Shown here: positions 1 through 7,399 of the stretch, one piece after another
Position numbering within the stretch: the first letter of the stretch is position 1
How the letters are laid out: the number at the start of each line of letters is the position of its first letter
Assembly (NCBI GenBank): GCA_000620545.1
Contig: JIBA01000012.1
Location: 595,448-659,447 of the forward strand
Length of the DNA: 64,000 nucleotides
Origin: Intrasporangiaceae bacterium URHB0013
GTDB taxonomy: Bacteria; Actinomycetota; Actinomycetes; Actinomycetales; Dermatophilaceae
Reading direction: 5' to 3'
The notes under the pieces: generated by a model
What the model was told of the DNA's origin: nothing
The model's database searches: none
What the model saw: only the letters and a program-made list of their open reading frames with translations
Program-made: the position numbers and the translations under genes

Positions 1-1
1 C

Positions 2-1726
2 GCGGAGCGGGTTACGACGCTCGGACTCCAGCGCGCGATCGCCCTGACGCCCCCCGAGGTTGGCTACGTTCCCGAGGAGTTGCGACGTCCGGATGGCACG
101 TCCCGCTTCCGGCCTCGCGACTCCAATCTGTACACGACCCAGGCGTTGCTGGATGCCGAGGAACGGCTGCTGGCCGCGGGCCGCGCTGCCCATGGCCCGG
201 CCGTCGAGGAGGCGAAGGCCGCCGCCGTGTGTGCCAAAGACCTGCCCGGTCGTGACCATCCGTTGTCGGTCGAGCAGGCCGCTGCCGTATGCCGGATCGC
301 GACGTCCCGTCGTGCGCTCGATCTGCTCGTCGGCCCGGCCGGTGCCGGAAAGTCGACGGCCATGGCGGGGGTCCGTGCCGTCTGGGAGTCGCAGTTCGGG
401 CGAGGTTCTGTTGTCGGTCTAGCCCCGTCCGCAGCGGCGGCGGAGGTGCTGTCCGAGGCGGTCGGCGTGCCGACCGAGAACACCGCCAAGTGGCTCGCTG
501 AAGCCGCCCGGCAGCCAGATCGCGTGCGCGAGTTGGAGGGGTTCATGGCTGCTCTCGACCGTGCCAGTCCGTCGCTGCAAACGCGCGCCCTGATGCGTCG
601 TGCGCGTGAACTGTCCGCCGAGATCGACCGGTGGCGCCTGCGCCCAGGGCAGCTAGTGATCGTGGACGAAGCCTCCATGGCCGGCACATTCGAGCTCGAC
701 TCGCTGACGGCAGACGCCCACACCGCCGGCGCGAAAGTGCTCCTCGTCGGCGACTGGGCTCAGCTGTCGCCAGTCGCCGCGGGCGGGGCGTTCAAGCTGC
801 TCGCGACCGACCGCCCGGACGCGCCCGCGCTCCATGACGTCCGCCGGTTCGTTCACGAATGGGAGCGCGAGGCTTCGCTCAAGCTGCGGGTCGGGGCCAA
901 GGTAGCTGTTGCGCAGTACGCGCGACACGGTCGGCTGCACGGTGGCGACAGGGAGTCGATGCTCGACGAGCTGTTCGCGAACTGGGCCGACGAGACATCA
1001 CGCGGGAAGAGGTCCTTGATGGTCGCGGTGGACACTACGACTGTGTCGGAGCTGAACCGTCGGGCGCGTGCATACAGGGTCGCCGAGGGTGCGGTTGCGG
1101 AAGGCGGTGTCACGGTGGCTGACGGATCGACCATCGGGGTCGGAGACATCGTGGTGACGCGCCAGAACCAGCGCGAACTGGCGTCGTCGACGGGATGGGT
1201 GAAGAACGGAGACCAGTGGACTGTCGCCTCCATAACTGCCAACGGAGGTCTGCTCGTCCGGCGGGAGTCCGGTGTGGGGCTGGCAAGACTTGACCGGGAG
1301 TACGTCCGCGACCATGTCGAGCTTGCCTACGCCACCACTGCGCACCGCGCCCAGGGCAGGACGGTAGACACGACCCACGCGTTCGTCACCGCGACGACCA
1401 TGCGCGAACCGCTCTACGTCATGGCCACCCGAGGACGGGAGAGCAACCGCCTGTACGTCGACACCATGTACGACCCCGACTCTGCGACAGCTCACGAACG
1501 CCCCACGGTGACGGAGCCGACGGCCGTAGTGGAGCAGGTCTTGGCCCGATCCGGCTCCGATACGAGTGCCACAGAGGCGCGAGCCCGCGAGAAGAAGAAC
1601 CTGAACAGCCCGGCAAGGGCTCACGCCGAGGGCGCCGTCCTCATAGCTGCAGCGCGACGGGCGCGCTCTCAATCCCCAGAACGGCCACCCCATCGTCAAG
1701 GTGCCGAGCGGAGCCCCAGTCGGTGA
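2..1726 (+). CDS. Conjugative relaxase (TraA/TrwC type), C-terminal helicase part, 5' end outside window
   Basis: The reading frame is open from the first bases of the window, so the N-terminal relaxase domain lies to the left and only about 574 residues are seen. The visible part is an SF1 helicase. A Walker A motif (GPAGAGKST) is encoded near 335-361, a Walker B-like VDEASMAG near 661-684, and a UvrD-C/RecD-like TTAHRAQGRT motif near 1333-1362. This is the usual second half of MobF relaxases, which nick the transfer origin and then unwind the transferred strand. The last 35 or so residues are arginine-rich and look poorly conserved. It indicates that the left side of the window belongs to a conjugative or mobilisable element. 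Confidence 0.88.
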   Translation, partial: AERVTTLGLQRAIALTPPEVGYVPEELRRPDGTSRFRPRDSNLYTTQALLDAEERLLAAGRAAHGPAVEEAKAAAVCAKDLPGRDHPLSVEQAAAVCRIATSRRALDLLVGPAGAGKSTAMAGVRAVWESQFGRGSVVGLAPSAAAAEVLSEAVGVPTENTAKWLAEAARQPDRVRELEGFMAALDRASPSLQTRALMRRARELSAEIDRWRLRPGQLVIVDEASMAGTFELDSLTADAHTAGAKVLLVGDWAQLSPVAAGGAFKLLATDRPDAPALHDVRRFVHEWEREASLKLRVGAKVAVAQYARHGRLHGGDRESMLDELFANWADETSRGKRSLMVAVDTTTVSELNRRARAYRVAEGAVAEGGVTVADGSTIGVGDIVVTRQNQRELASSTGWVKNGDQWTVASITANGGLLVRRESGVGLARLDREYVRDHVELAYATTAHRAQGRTVDTTHAFVTATTMREPLYVMATRGRESNRLYVDTMYDPDSATAHERPTVTEPTAVVEQVLARSGSDTSATEARAREKKNLNSPARAHAEGAVLIAAARRARSQSPERPPHRQGAERSPSR

Positions 1727-1847
1727 CTTCGCCTTCAGCGGGTCCGTGCTTCACGTGCCAACAGGCGGCGCACTTCGTCCCGAACTCCAGGCGCTTGCAA
1801 TCATCTCGGCCGATCCTGCTTCTCCTCCATCGGTCGGCACCACTCAT
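1641..1847 (-). CDS. Possible small CxxC protein downstream of the relaxase
   Basis: This 68-codon minus-strand frame starts at an ATG 29 bases from the left end of the IS256 element and overlaps the low-complexity tail of the relaxase frame on the other strand. It contains a CAAC motif preceded by another Cys (a possible zinc knuckle) and a fairly ordinary composition at its C-terminus, which reads more like protein than the arginine-rich relaxase tail opposite. No family was recognised. It may equally be a shadow frame. The IS insertion would separate it from its original promoter. Confidence 0.3.
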   Translation of the reverse strand: MSGADRWRRSRIGRDDCKRLEFGTKCAACWHVKHGPAEGEVTDWGSARHLDDGVAVLGIESAPVALQL

Positions 1848-1867
1848 CGCTGACCTTGGGCACGTCT

Positions 1868-1875
1868 GCTGCTGG
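1868..1875. repeat. Left 8-bp target-site duplication of the IS256 element
   Basis: The sequence gctgctgg directly precedes the left inverted repeat and recurs as a direct repeat at 2808-2815, immediately after the right inverted repeat. IS256-family elements make 8-9 bp duplications, so this marks a genuine insertion event with undisturbed ends. Confidence 0.85.
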
Positions 1876-1904
1876 GAGACTGTCCGACTCACGGTGTAAC
1901 TGGC
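1876..1904 (+). repeat. IS256 left terminal inverted repeat
   Basis: Twenty-nine bases that pair with 2779-2807 in inverted orientation with a few mismatches, all in the outer half. The inner part is perfectly conserved. Confidence 0.82.
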
Positions 1905-1941
1905 CTGACGCGCTGACGTGGTCAGCGGGAAGGGTCGCCCG

Positions 1942-2768
1942 ATGAGCGACACACTGGTGGGTGTGAGCCCACTGCGGAAGGCAGGCAAGAAGACGCTCAC
2001 CCCTGATGAGGTGGCGCGTGCGGCGGTGCGTGAGCTGGTCAAGGCCGCTCGCGCCAGGGGTGATGACCTGACCGGCCCGGACGGGCTGCTCAAGGCGATC
2101 ACCAAACAGGTCCTCGAGGCCGCCCTCGAGGAGGAGATGACCGAGCACGTCGGCTACGACAAGCACGCCGCCGAGGGTCGGAACGGGGCCAACTCCCGGA
2201 ACGGGACCCGGGCCAAGACGGTCCTGACCGACAACGCCGGCCCTGCCGACATCGAGGTCCCGCGGGACCGGGACGGCAGCTTCGAGCCGGTGATCCTCAA
2301 GAAGCGGCAGCGGCGCCTGAGCGATGTGGATGCGGTCGTTCGAAGAAGTACTGGGAGACGACCGCACGCGATCTGCGCCCGATCTATCAAGCACCGAGTG
2401 CCGAAGCGGCGTGGGCGGCGTTTGAGGAGTTCGAGGAGAAATGGGGCAGGGCCTACCCGGCCATCCCGCGGCTGTGGCGGGCCGCGTGGGAACAGTTCAT
2501 CCCGTTCTTGGCCTACGACCTGGAGATCCGCAAGGTGCTCTGCTCGACGAACGCGATCGAGTCCCTCAACGCGCGCTACCGGCGGGCCGTCAACGCCAAG
2601 GGCCACTTCCCGACCCAGCAGGCCGCACTCAAGACGCTGTACCTCGTCACGCGGAGCCTGGACCCCAAAGGGCTCGGGCAGGCACGATGGGTGACCCGGT
2701 GGAAGCCGGCCCTGAACGCGTTCGCGATCACCTCCGCTGACCGGATGCCGGCCGCGGAGAACCTCTAA
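1942..2768 (+). pseudogene. IS256-family transposase, centre deleted and frame shifted
   Basis: The first part (from the ATG at 1942 to about 2335) encodes the typical IS256 N-terminus, with EEEMTEHVGY and a VPRDRDGSFEPVILKKRQRR block. After about 2338 the transposase continues in a different frame (third frame, ending at 2768) with the family's C-terminal block, including KKYWETTARDL, YDLEIRKVLCSTNAIESLN and the TRSLDPKG region. About 150 residues between these blocks are missing compared with the usual 400 or so, including the first two catalytic aspartates; only the region of the catalytic Glu (NAIES) remains. The deletion joint at 2335-2345 is not a multiple of three. No functional transposase can be made. 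Confidence 0.92.
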
Positions 2769-2778
2769 CCATGAAAAC

Positions 2779-2807
2779 GCCAGTTACACCGTTCGTCTGA
2801 CGGACCC
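2779..2807 (-). repeat. IS256 right terminal inverted repeat
   Basis: Partner of the repeat at 1876-1904, lying 10 bases after the transposase stop codon. Confidence 0.82.
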
Positions 2808-2815
2808 GCTGCTGG
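2808..2815. repeat. Right 8-bp target-site duplication of the IS256 element
   Basis: The sequence gctgctgg repeats the copy at 1868-1875 and abuts the right inverted repeat. Confidence 0.85.
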
Positions 2816-3055
2816 CACCTCTGCTGTATTGCTGGCTTCAGTCGCCTCGCTTCGGCGGCAGCGGCACCTTGTCCCGGACTCCAGCGGTGAGCTTACGGCG
2901 TGGTGTGTCGGAGACCGCACCCTGCGCTGGAACGATCGACAACCACGGCAGTTCGCTGAGAGCCGAGGAGAAGGCCTGCGGCGCGCCTAGGTCGGGTCCG
3001 GTTGTCTCGGTGCGCCACCAGCTTGGTTTCGACGGTGTGCGGTAGGTTCCGCGGT
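2816..3055. other. 240-bp gap between IS256 remnant and methyltransferase
   Basis: No gene is supported here. A minus-strand frame ending at 2838 (LPPKRGD at its C-terminus) has a protein-like composition over its last 50 or so codons and could be the end of a gene destroyed by earlier rearrangements, but it has no recognisable family and no credible start. The promoter of the downstream defence cluster is expected in this gap. Confidence 0.3.
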
Positions 3056-4249
3056 ATGACTGGAGGGGATACAGGCGGAGCCGCGCAGGAGGCTGGGACC
3101 TGCATCGAGTTGTTCTCGGGTGGCGGTGGGCTCGCGATGGCGCTACATGCGGCACGCTTTCGACACCTGCTGCTCAACGAGTCCAACCATCGGGCATGCG
3201 CCACCCTTCGCGCCAACTCGGCTGTCGACTATGTGGCAGATGAGGCGCAACCGGTTACGCTCACGGATCCTTGGCCTCTCGTAGAGGGAGGGATAGAGCA
3301 AGTCGACTTCACGCCTTTTGTTGGCGAGGTTGATCTTGTCGCCGGTGGCGTTCCATGCCAGCCGTTCAGCCTTGGCGGAGCGCACAGGGGTCACCTGGAT
3401 GAGCGAAACCTGTGGCCAGAATTCAATCGCTGCGTCCGGCAGACGCGACCTCTCGCAATTATTGCTGAAAACGTGCGGGGACTCCTACGCCCATCTTTTG
3501 AGCCCTACTTTGACTACATTAGACGCGAGCTGGCCGCCCCTTTCGAGCAGCGCGTCGACGGGGAATCTTGGCAAGATCACGATCGACGTCTACTGAAAGC
3601 TCTGAAGTCGGACGGCGATCCGACTGAGCGGTACGACGTGGCGTTCAAACTTGTGAATGCGGCCGACTATGGCGTCCCGCAGAACAGATGGCGCGTCGTT
3701 CTCGTGGGCTTTCGAAAAGATTTAAATGTCGAGTGGAACTTTCCAAAGCAGACGCACAGCTCTGGGGCGCTTGTGCGATCGCAGATCTCTGGCGCATACC
3801 AGAGTCGCCACCCGAGTGCGGCCTTGGAAGAGCACCCGGGGGTGACGCCACCGGAGGATGGTTTGAAGCCTTGGCTGACGTTGCGAGACGCAATTCACGA
3901 CCTTCCTGAGCCAGAACTCCGAAAAGAGACGCCTGGGTATATTCATCACGTGGGTTGGCCCGGCGCTCGTGAATACCCGGGCCACAGGCCAAACGATCTA
4001 GATCGACCGGCGAAGACGGTGAAGGCCGGCGTTCACGGCGTCCCCGGAGGAGAATCCGTCTTGCGCAGGGACGACGGAAGTCTCCGCTATCTCACTGTCC
4101 GGGAAGTTGCCAGGATTATGACCTTTCCCGATGATTGGCGACTGGAAGGGCCGCGCGGCGAGCAAATGCGTCAACTTGGCAATGCGGTGCCTGTTGAACT
4201 TGGACGAATCATGGGCACAAGTATCGCAAATGCGCTGGCTTCCAGATGA
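3056..4249 (+). CDS. C5-cytosine-specific DNA methyltransferase
   Basis: A 397-residue DNA (cytosine-5)-methyltransferase. It should transfer a methyl group from S-adenosylmethionine to cytosine at an unknown recognition site. Motif I (ELFSGGGG) starts near residue 18, motif IV (GGVPCQPFS, catalytic Cys near 101) follows, then motif VI (AENVRG, near 137), and the motif IX/X end has QLGNAVPVELG. The ATG at 3056 places motif I at the usual distance from the N-terminus; an in-frame start 54 bases upstream is less likely. It is the first gene of a tightly packed cluster and overlaps the Vsr gene by four bases (ATGA). Base composition is visibly less GC-rich than in the backbone. It presumably protects the host DNA from the neighbouring nuclease genes. 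Confidence 0.95.
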   Translation: MTGGDTGGAAQEAGTCIELFSGGGGLAMALHAARFRHLLLNESNHRACATLRANSAVDYVADEAQPVTLTDPWPLVEGGIEQVDFTPFVGEVDLVAGGVPCQPFSLGGAHRGHLDERNLWPEFNRCVRQTRPLAIIAENVRGLLRPSFEPYFDYIRRELAAPFEQRVDGESWQDHDRRLLKALKSDGDPTERYDVAFKLVNAADYGVPQNRWRVVLVGFRKDLNVEWNFPKQTHSSGALVRSQISGAYQSRHPSAALEEHPGVTPPEDGLKPWLTLRDAIHDLPEPELRKETPGYIHHVGWPGAREYPGHRPNDLDRPAKTVKAGVHGVPGGESVLRRDDGSLRYLTVREVARIMTFPDDWRLEGPRGEQMRQLGNAVPVELGRIMGTSIANALASR

Positions 4250-4704
4250 CACCCTCCGATGGTGGAAGGAAGGCCCGTGATCCGGCGGTCACACAGCGCA
4301 TAATGCGCGCTGTCCGTTCGAAAGACACGAAGCCCGAGATGATCCTTCGCCGAGCCATCCATGCCCAAGGGGTTCGCTATAGGGTTCACCCTCGGGATGT
4401 TCTCGGTAGCCCCGACATTGCAGTTCGGAGCCGCAAGGTCGCGGTCTTCGTCGACGGGGACATGTGGCATGGGAACCCAAAGGAGTGGGAGCGCCGCGGG
4501 CACCCCTCAATGGCTGAGATGTTTCCCACTCGGACCGAGTGGTGGGTGGCGAAGATCGAGCGCAATGTACAGCGCGACCGCGAGGTGACCCGTGGTCTAG
4601 AGGTCGCTGGCTGGCGAGTATTGCGGCTCTGGGCCAGCGATGTGCTCGCCGACCCAGTTGGAACGGCGAATCTAGTCGTAAGGGCCTTGAAGGGCACATC
4701 ATGA
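4246..4704 (+). CDS. Vsr-like very-short-patch-repair endonuclease, zinc-site variant
   Basis: A 152-residue protein of the Vsr fold (PD-(D/E)XK superfamily). The Vsr motifs MRAVRSKDTKPE, SPDIAV (catalytic Asp), FVDGDMWHGN and TEWWVAKIERN are present in order. Classical Vsr nicks T:G mismatches made by deamination of 5-methylcytosine, which fits its overlap with a C5 methyltransferase. In the E. coli enzyme the third motif carries zinc ligands (Cys66, His71, Cys73). Here the corresponding positions are Asp, Asn and Lys, so the zinc site seems lost. It may therefore act as a nuclease subunit of the restriction system instead of as a mismatch-repair enzyme. Start ATG overlaps the preceding stop, indicating translational coupling. 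Confidence 0.9.
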   Translation: MTPSDGGRKARDPAVTQRIMRAVRSKDTKPEMILRRAIHAQGVRYRVHPRDVLGSPDIAVRSRKVAVFVDGDMWHGNPKEWERRGHPSMAEMFPTRTEWWVAKIERNVQRDREVTRGLEVAGWRVLRLWASDVLADPVGTANLVVRALKGTS

Positions 4705-5060
4705 CACTCGCGAGGCGCTTACCGCGTGTTGTGGCGGCCTATGCTCCCGCACCCGGGCTCACACGCGCGGACAGAACTGAAGAACAGGATCGAGCCGCAG
4801 GAGGAAGGGCGGTGCGGGTAGTGCCGCGCGCTGACGGCACGCAAGCCTTGGCCAGCGTCGCTCTGCGCTGCTATCCGAAGAGTCGTCGGGTTTACGCCTA
4901 CCTCAGATGGACATCAGGATCGTCCAAAACCGCAGAACGCTACATCGGGGACGTGACAGACTGCCCAAACCGGGCGACAGCCCTCGCGGAAGCTTGGCGG
5001 CGAGCCAAGGCAAACTCAGCTGATGTGCCGACAGGGGCACGCTGGATCGTGAAAGGTTAA
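4701..5060 (+). CDS. Small unknown protein of the MORC-type restriction cluster
   Basis: A 119-residue protein whose ATG overlaps the Vsr stop codon (ATGA) and whose stop lies 2 bases before the ATPase start, so it is clearly part of the operon. No family was recognised. The centre has a compact pattern (RRVYAYLRWTSGSSKTAERY) that looks like a small beta-sheet module, followed by an Ala-rich helix (RATALAEAWRRAKANSAD). The N-terminus is basic. Its fixed position between the endonuclease and the ATPase suggests a structural or DNA-binding accessory subunit; this is inference only. Confidence 0.75.
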   Translation: MTLARRLPRVVAAYAPAPGLTRADRTEEQDRAAGGRAVRVVPRADGTQALASVALRCYPKSRRVYAYLRWTSGSSKTAERYIGDVTDCPNRATALAEAWRRAKANSADVPTGARWIVKG

Positions 5061-5062
5061 GC

Positions 5063-7399
5063 GTGGACGTTACACCGTCTCCGCGCATCCTTCGGATGCT
5101 CGGTGAAATCGAGTTTGACGAGTGGCAGTGCATTGCCGAGCTTGTCGACAATGCATTCGACGACTTTTCGGAAATTTCCGCTGTAGGGCAGCCCTGGCCA
5201 GGAGGCTACAAGGTCAGCGTCTCCCTACCGAGCCCAGCCGCTCCACTAACCGGGGCAGAAGTTGTAGTCAAGGATACTGGGCGCGGCATGACGCGCGAGA
5301 CTCTAGAACAAGCGGTCAAAGCTGGATGGTCCAGCAACGACCGATTCGACAAGTTGGGCCTTTTCGGTATGGGCTTCAACGTGGCAACTGCGCGACTGGG
5401 CCGCCGCACTCGTGTGCTCACGACCAGAGAAGGGGATCCCGAGTGGATTGGGGTCGAGATCGATCTCGAGAAGCTGGGCGACGATTTCGAAGCGCCGGAC
5501 ATCACCGCAGCAAAAGATGATCCCAGCGAACATGGTACGTGGATCATCGTCGATCGGCTTCACCGTGACCGGGCAGAGTGGCTACAACGTAACGGCGAAA
5601 ACCTTCGCACCACCCTTGGGCGAGTCTATGGGTGGTTGCTCGACAATCGACCCTTTGAACTTTGGGTCCAAGGGGTCAAGGTAAAGCCACGTCGAGCCTG
5701 CCGCTGGGGCGATGATCGATTCGTGGTCTTCGGGAGCGGGTCGAACGCTGAGCAAATCCCGGCTTATATTGAGATTGACGAAAAGTTTGAGCCTGCCGAC
5801 GCGTGTGAACTGTGCGGAAATTGGCAGAATCCTGGAAAGTCCGTGTGCGATGAGTGCGGGAGCGAGCGACTTCGTCAACGCGAACGGCATCTGCACGGCT
5901 GGCTCGGGGTCCAAAGACACCTCGATAAGCGCGAGTTTGGAATCGACTTCCTAAGGAACGGCCGAAAAATCCTCCAGTATGACAAGAGTTTGTTCAACTG
6001 GAGGAATCCGAATGATCCCACTGGGTCGTCGGAGCCCGAATATCCAGTAGAACTTGCGAACCAGGGTGGACGACTCATAGGCGAGATTCATCTCGACTAC
6101 GTTCCGGTGCATTACGACAAGACGGCATTCGAATACAGCGATCGATCTTGGCGCGCGGCGGTCGACTATCTGCGCGGCGAGGCGCCCTTGCAACCACAAA
6201 AGGCTAAGGCCGCGGGTTATCCAGAGAATGATTCCCCTCTGGGGAGACTCTTTAAGGGATACCGCCGTAACGACGCAGGTTTGCGCTACCTTATCCCCGG
6301 TGATGGGTCTCGACCGCTGCACGAAGACACCCGCGCCTGGGCGCGCAAGTTCTGGGCGGGCGACCCTGATTATCAGTCAGACCAGAAGTGGTATGAGCAG
6401 GTGCTCATGCATGAGCAGCGCGTTCTTCAGTCGAAGCTGGACAAGGCCACTGGCGGGGCCGCGTCCGACCCCGACGAAGACGCGGTTCTAAAGGCGTTGG
6501 GCGGCGGGTCCTCCCAGGCGCCGTCGACCCCAGCGCCGGCGGGGACCGGGGACTCGTCCGCCAGCTCTCCTGAGTCGACCAAGCCCGAGACTGTCCAGGA
6601 AAGGGTGACCCGATACTTGGCGACTGGCAATGAGTATTCCGACTTGAGCAGGGATTACGGGCTGCCTGACACCGGGACAATAAAGGTCGATACGTACACA
6701 TTGTCGGAGCAGGTGATTGACTCCGAAGGGCAACCCACGCCTGTCTGGCTTGTTCAGGGCGCAGGTGGAACTGCGACCGCCTTTATCAGCTCGGTGCATG
6801 AAGCCTTTGCCAAAATGGGTATGGATTACTCGGAATTGCTAATCGCCGAGATCGCCGCAGCGCTGAAGGTAAAGTCCGACAGCCATCAAACCTTCTCGCA
6901 AATCGCAGCTCGCCTGCGGGCGATGTGTTTGCCTGACACGGCGGTCGATGCCGGGGTCGTTCGTGCGCAAGCCAGCGAATTGCTGTCCGACATCCGCAGT
7001 CGTATGGCAGAAAGGGTTGCGCAGGACCCTCAACGTGCGCTCAGCGTGATGGACCCCGATGAGCAGACTCAGACGGAAACCGCTCTTATCGCTGATGGCG
7101 CCGATACGATGACAGCGAGTCTAGGAGCTGACGGCAATTTCGTGATCTACGCCCCGCCTCTGTACCTCGTGAAACTTCTCGAGAGTTGGCCGGAAGCCTT
7201 CTTGGATGGCCTGGTATTCGCGCCCCCCTACGCTTCACTCACCTCCGCGTCCTCAAGAAGACTCAGCATCGCTCGAGTGGTTGGTTACCTAAACGATCTC
7301 GCGACTCTTCTGACGTTTCAATCGCCCAATATCACGCAGTTGCGCCGAACGCGCCTCTCGGTGGAGTTGTTGGCTCGAGAACTGGCGCCGGAAAGTTGA
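5063..7399 (+). CDS. MORC/MutL-like GHKL ATPase of a restriction system
   Basis: A 778-residue protein starting at GTG 5063. The N-terminal third is a GHKL (Hsp90/MutL/MORC) ATPase domain. The N box contains E26 and D29-N30-A31 (ELVDNAFDD), the G1 box is DTGRGM (residues 71-76), and the G2 lid is GLFGMGF (99-105). A treble-clef or ribbon-like pair of CxxC motifs follows near residues 248/251 and 261/264. A Pro/Ser/Thr-rich linker lies around residues 480-515, and a largely helical C-terminal region of unknown type ends the protein. In prokaryotic MORC-type restriction systems such ATPases are thought to act as ATP-driven clamps or loops on DNA that licence cleavage. Its stop overlaps the helicase start (TGATG). 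Confidence 0.9.
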   Translation: MDVTPSPRILRMLGEIEFDEWQCIAELVDNAFDDFSEISAVGQPWPGGYKVSVSLPSPAAPLTGAEVVVKDTGRGMTRETLEQAVKAGWSSNDRFDKLGLFGMGFNVATARLGRRTRVLTTREGDPEWIGVEIDLEKLGDDFEAPDITAAKDDPSEHGTWIIVDRLHRDRAEWLQRNGENLRTTLGRVYGWLLDNRPFELWVQGVKVKPRRACRWGDDRFVVFGSGSNAEQIPAYIEIDEKFEPADACELCGNWQNPGKSVCDECGSERLRQRERHLHGWLGVQRHLDKREFGIDFLRNGRKILQYDKSLFNWRNPNDPTGSSEPEYPVELANQGGRLIGEIHLDYVPVHYDKTAFEYSDRSWRAAVDYLRGEAPLQPQKAKAAGYPENDSPLGRLFKGYRRNDAGLRYLIPGDGSRPLHEDTRAWARKFWAGDPDYQSDQKWYEQVLMHEQRVLQSKLDKATGGAASDPDEDAVLKALGGGSSQAPSTPAPAGTGDSSASSPESTKPETVQERVTRYLATGNEYSDLSRDYGLPDTGTIKVDTYTLSEQVIDSEGQPTPVWLVQGAGGTATAFISSVHEAFAKMGMDYSELLIAEIAAALKVKSDSHQTFSQIAARLRAMCLPDTAVDAGVVRAQASELLSDIRSRMAERVAQDPQRALSVMDPDEQTQTETALIADGADTMTASLGADGNFVIYAPPLYLVKLLESWPEAFLDGLVFAPPYASLTSASSRRLSIARVVGYLNDLATLLTFQSPNITQLRRTRLSVELLARELAPES

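Larger units (their letters stand above)
1876..2807 (+). mobile_element. IS256-family insertion sequence, internally deleted (about 930 bp)
   Basis: The element is bounded by imperfect 29-bp terminal inverted repeats, 1876-1904 and 2779-2807, whose inner 16 positions are identical (ending in acggtgtaactggc), and by the 8-bp direct repeat gctgctgg on both sides. The transposase frame inside has lost its central part, so the element should be immobile unless supplied with transposase in trans. A complete IS256 relative is usually around 1.3-1.4 kb. It sits between the relaxase gene and the restriction-modification cluster. Confidence 0.9.
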
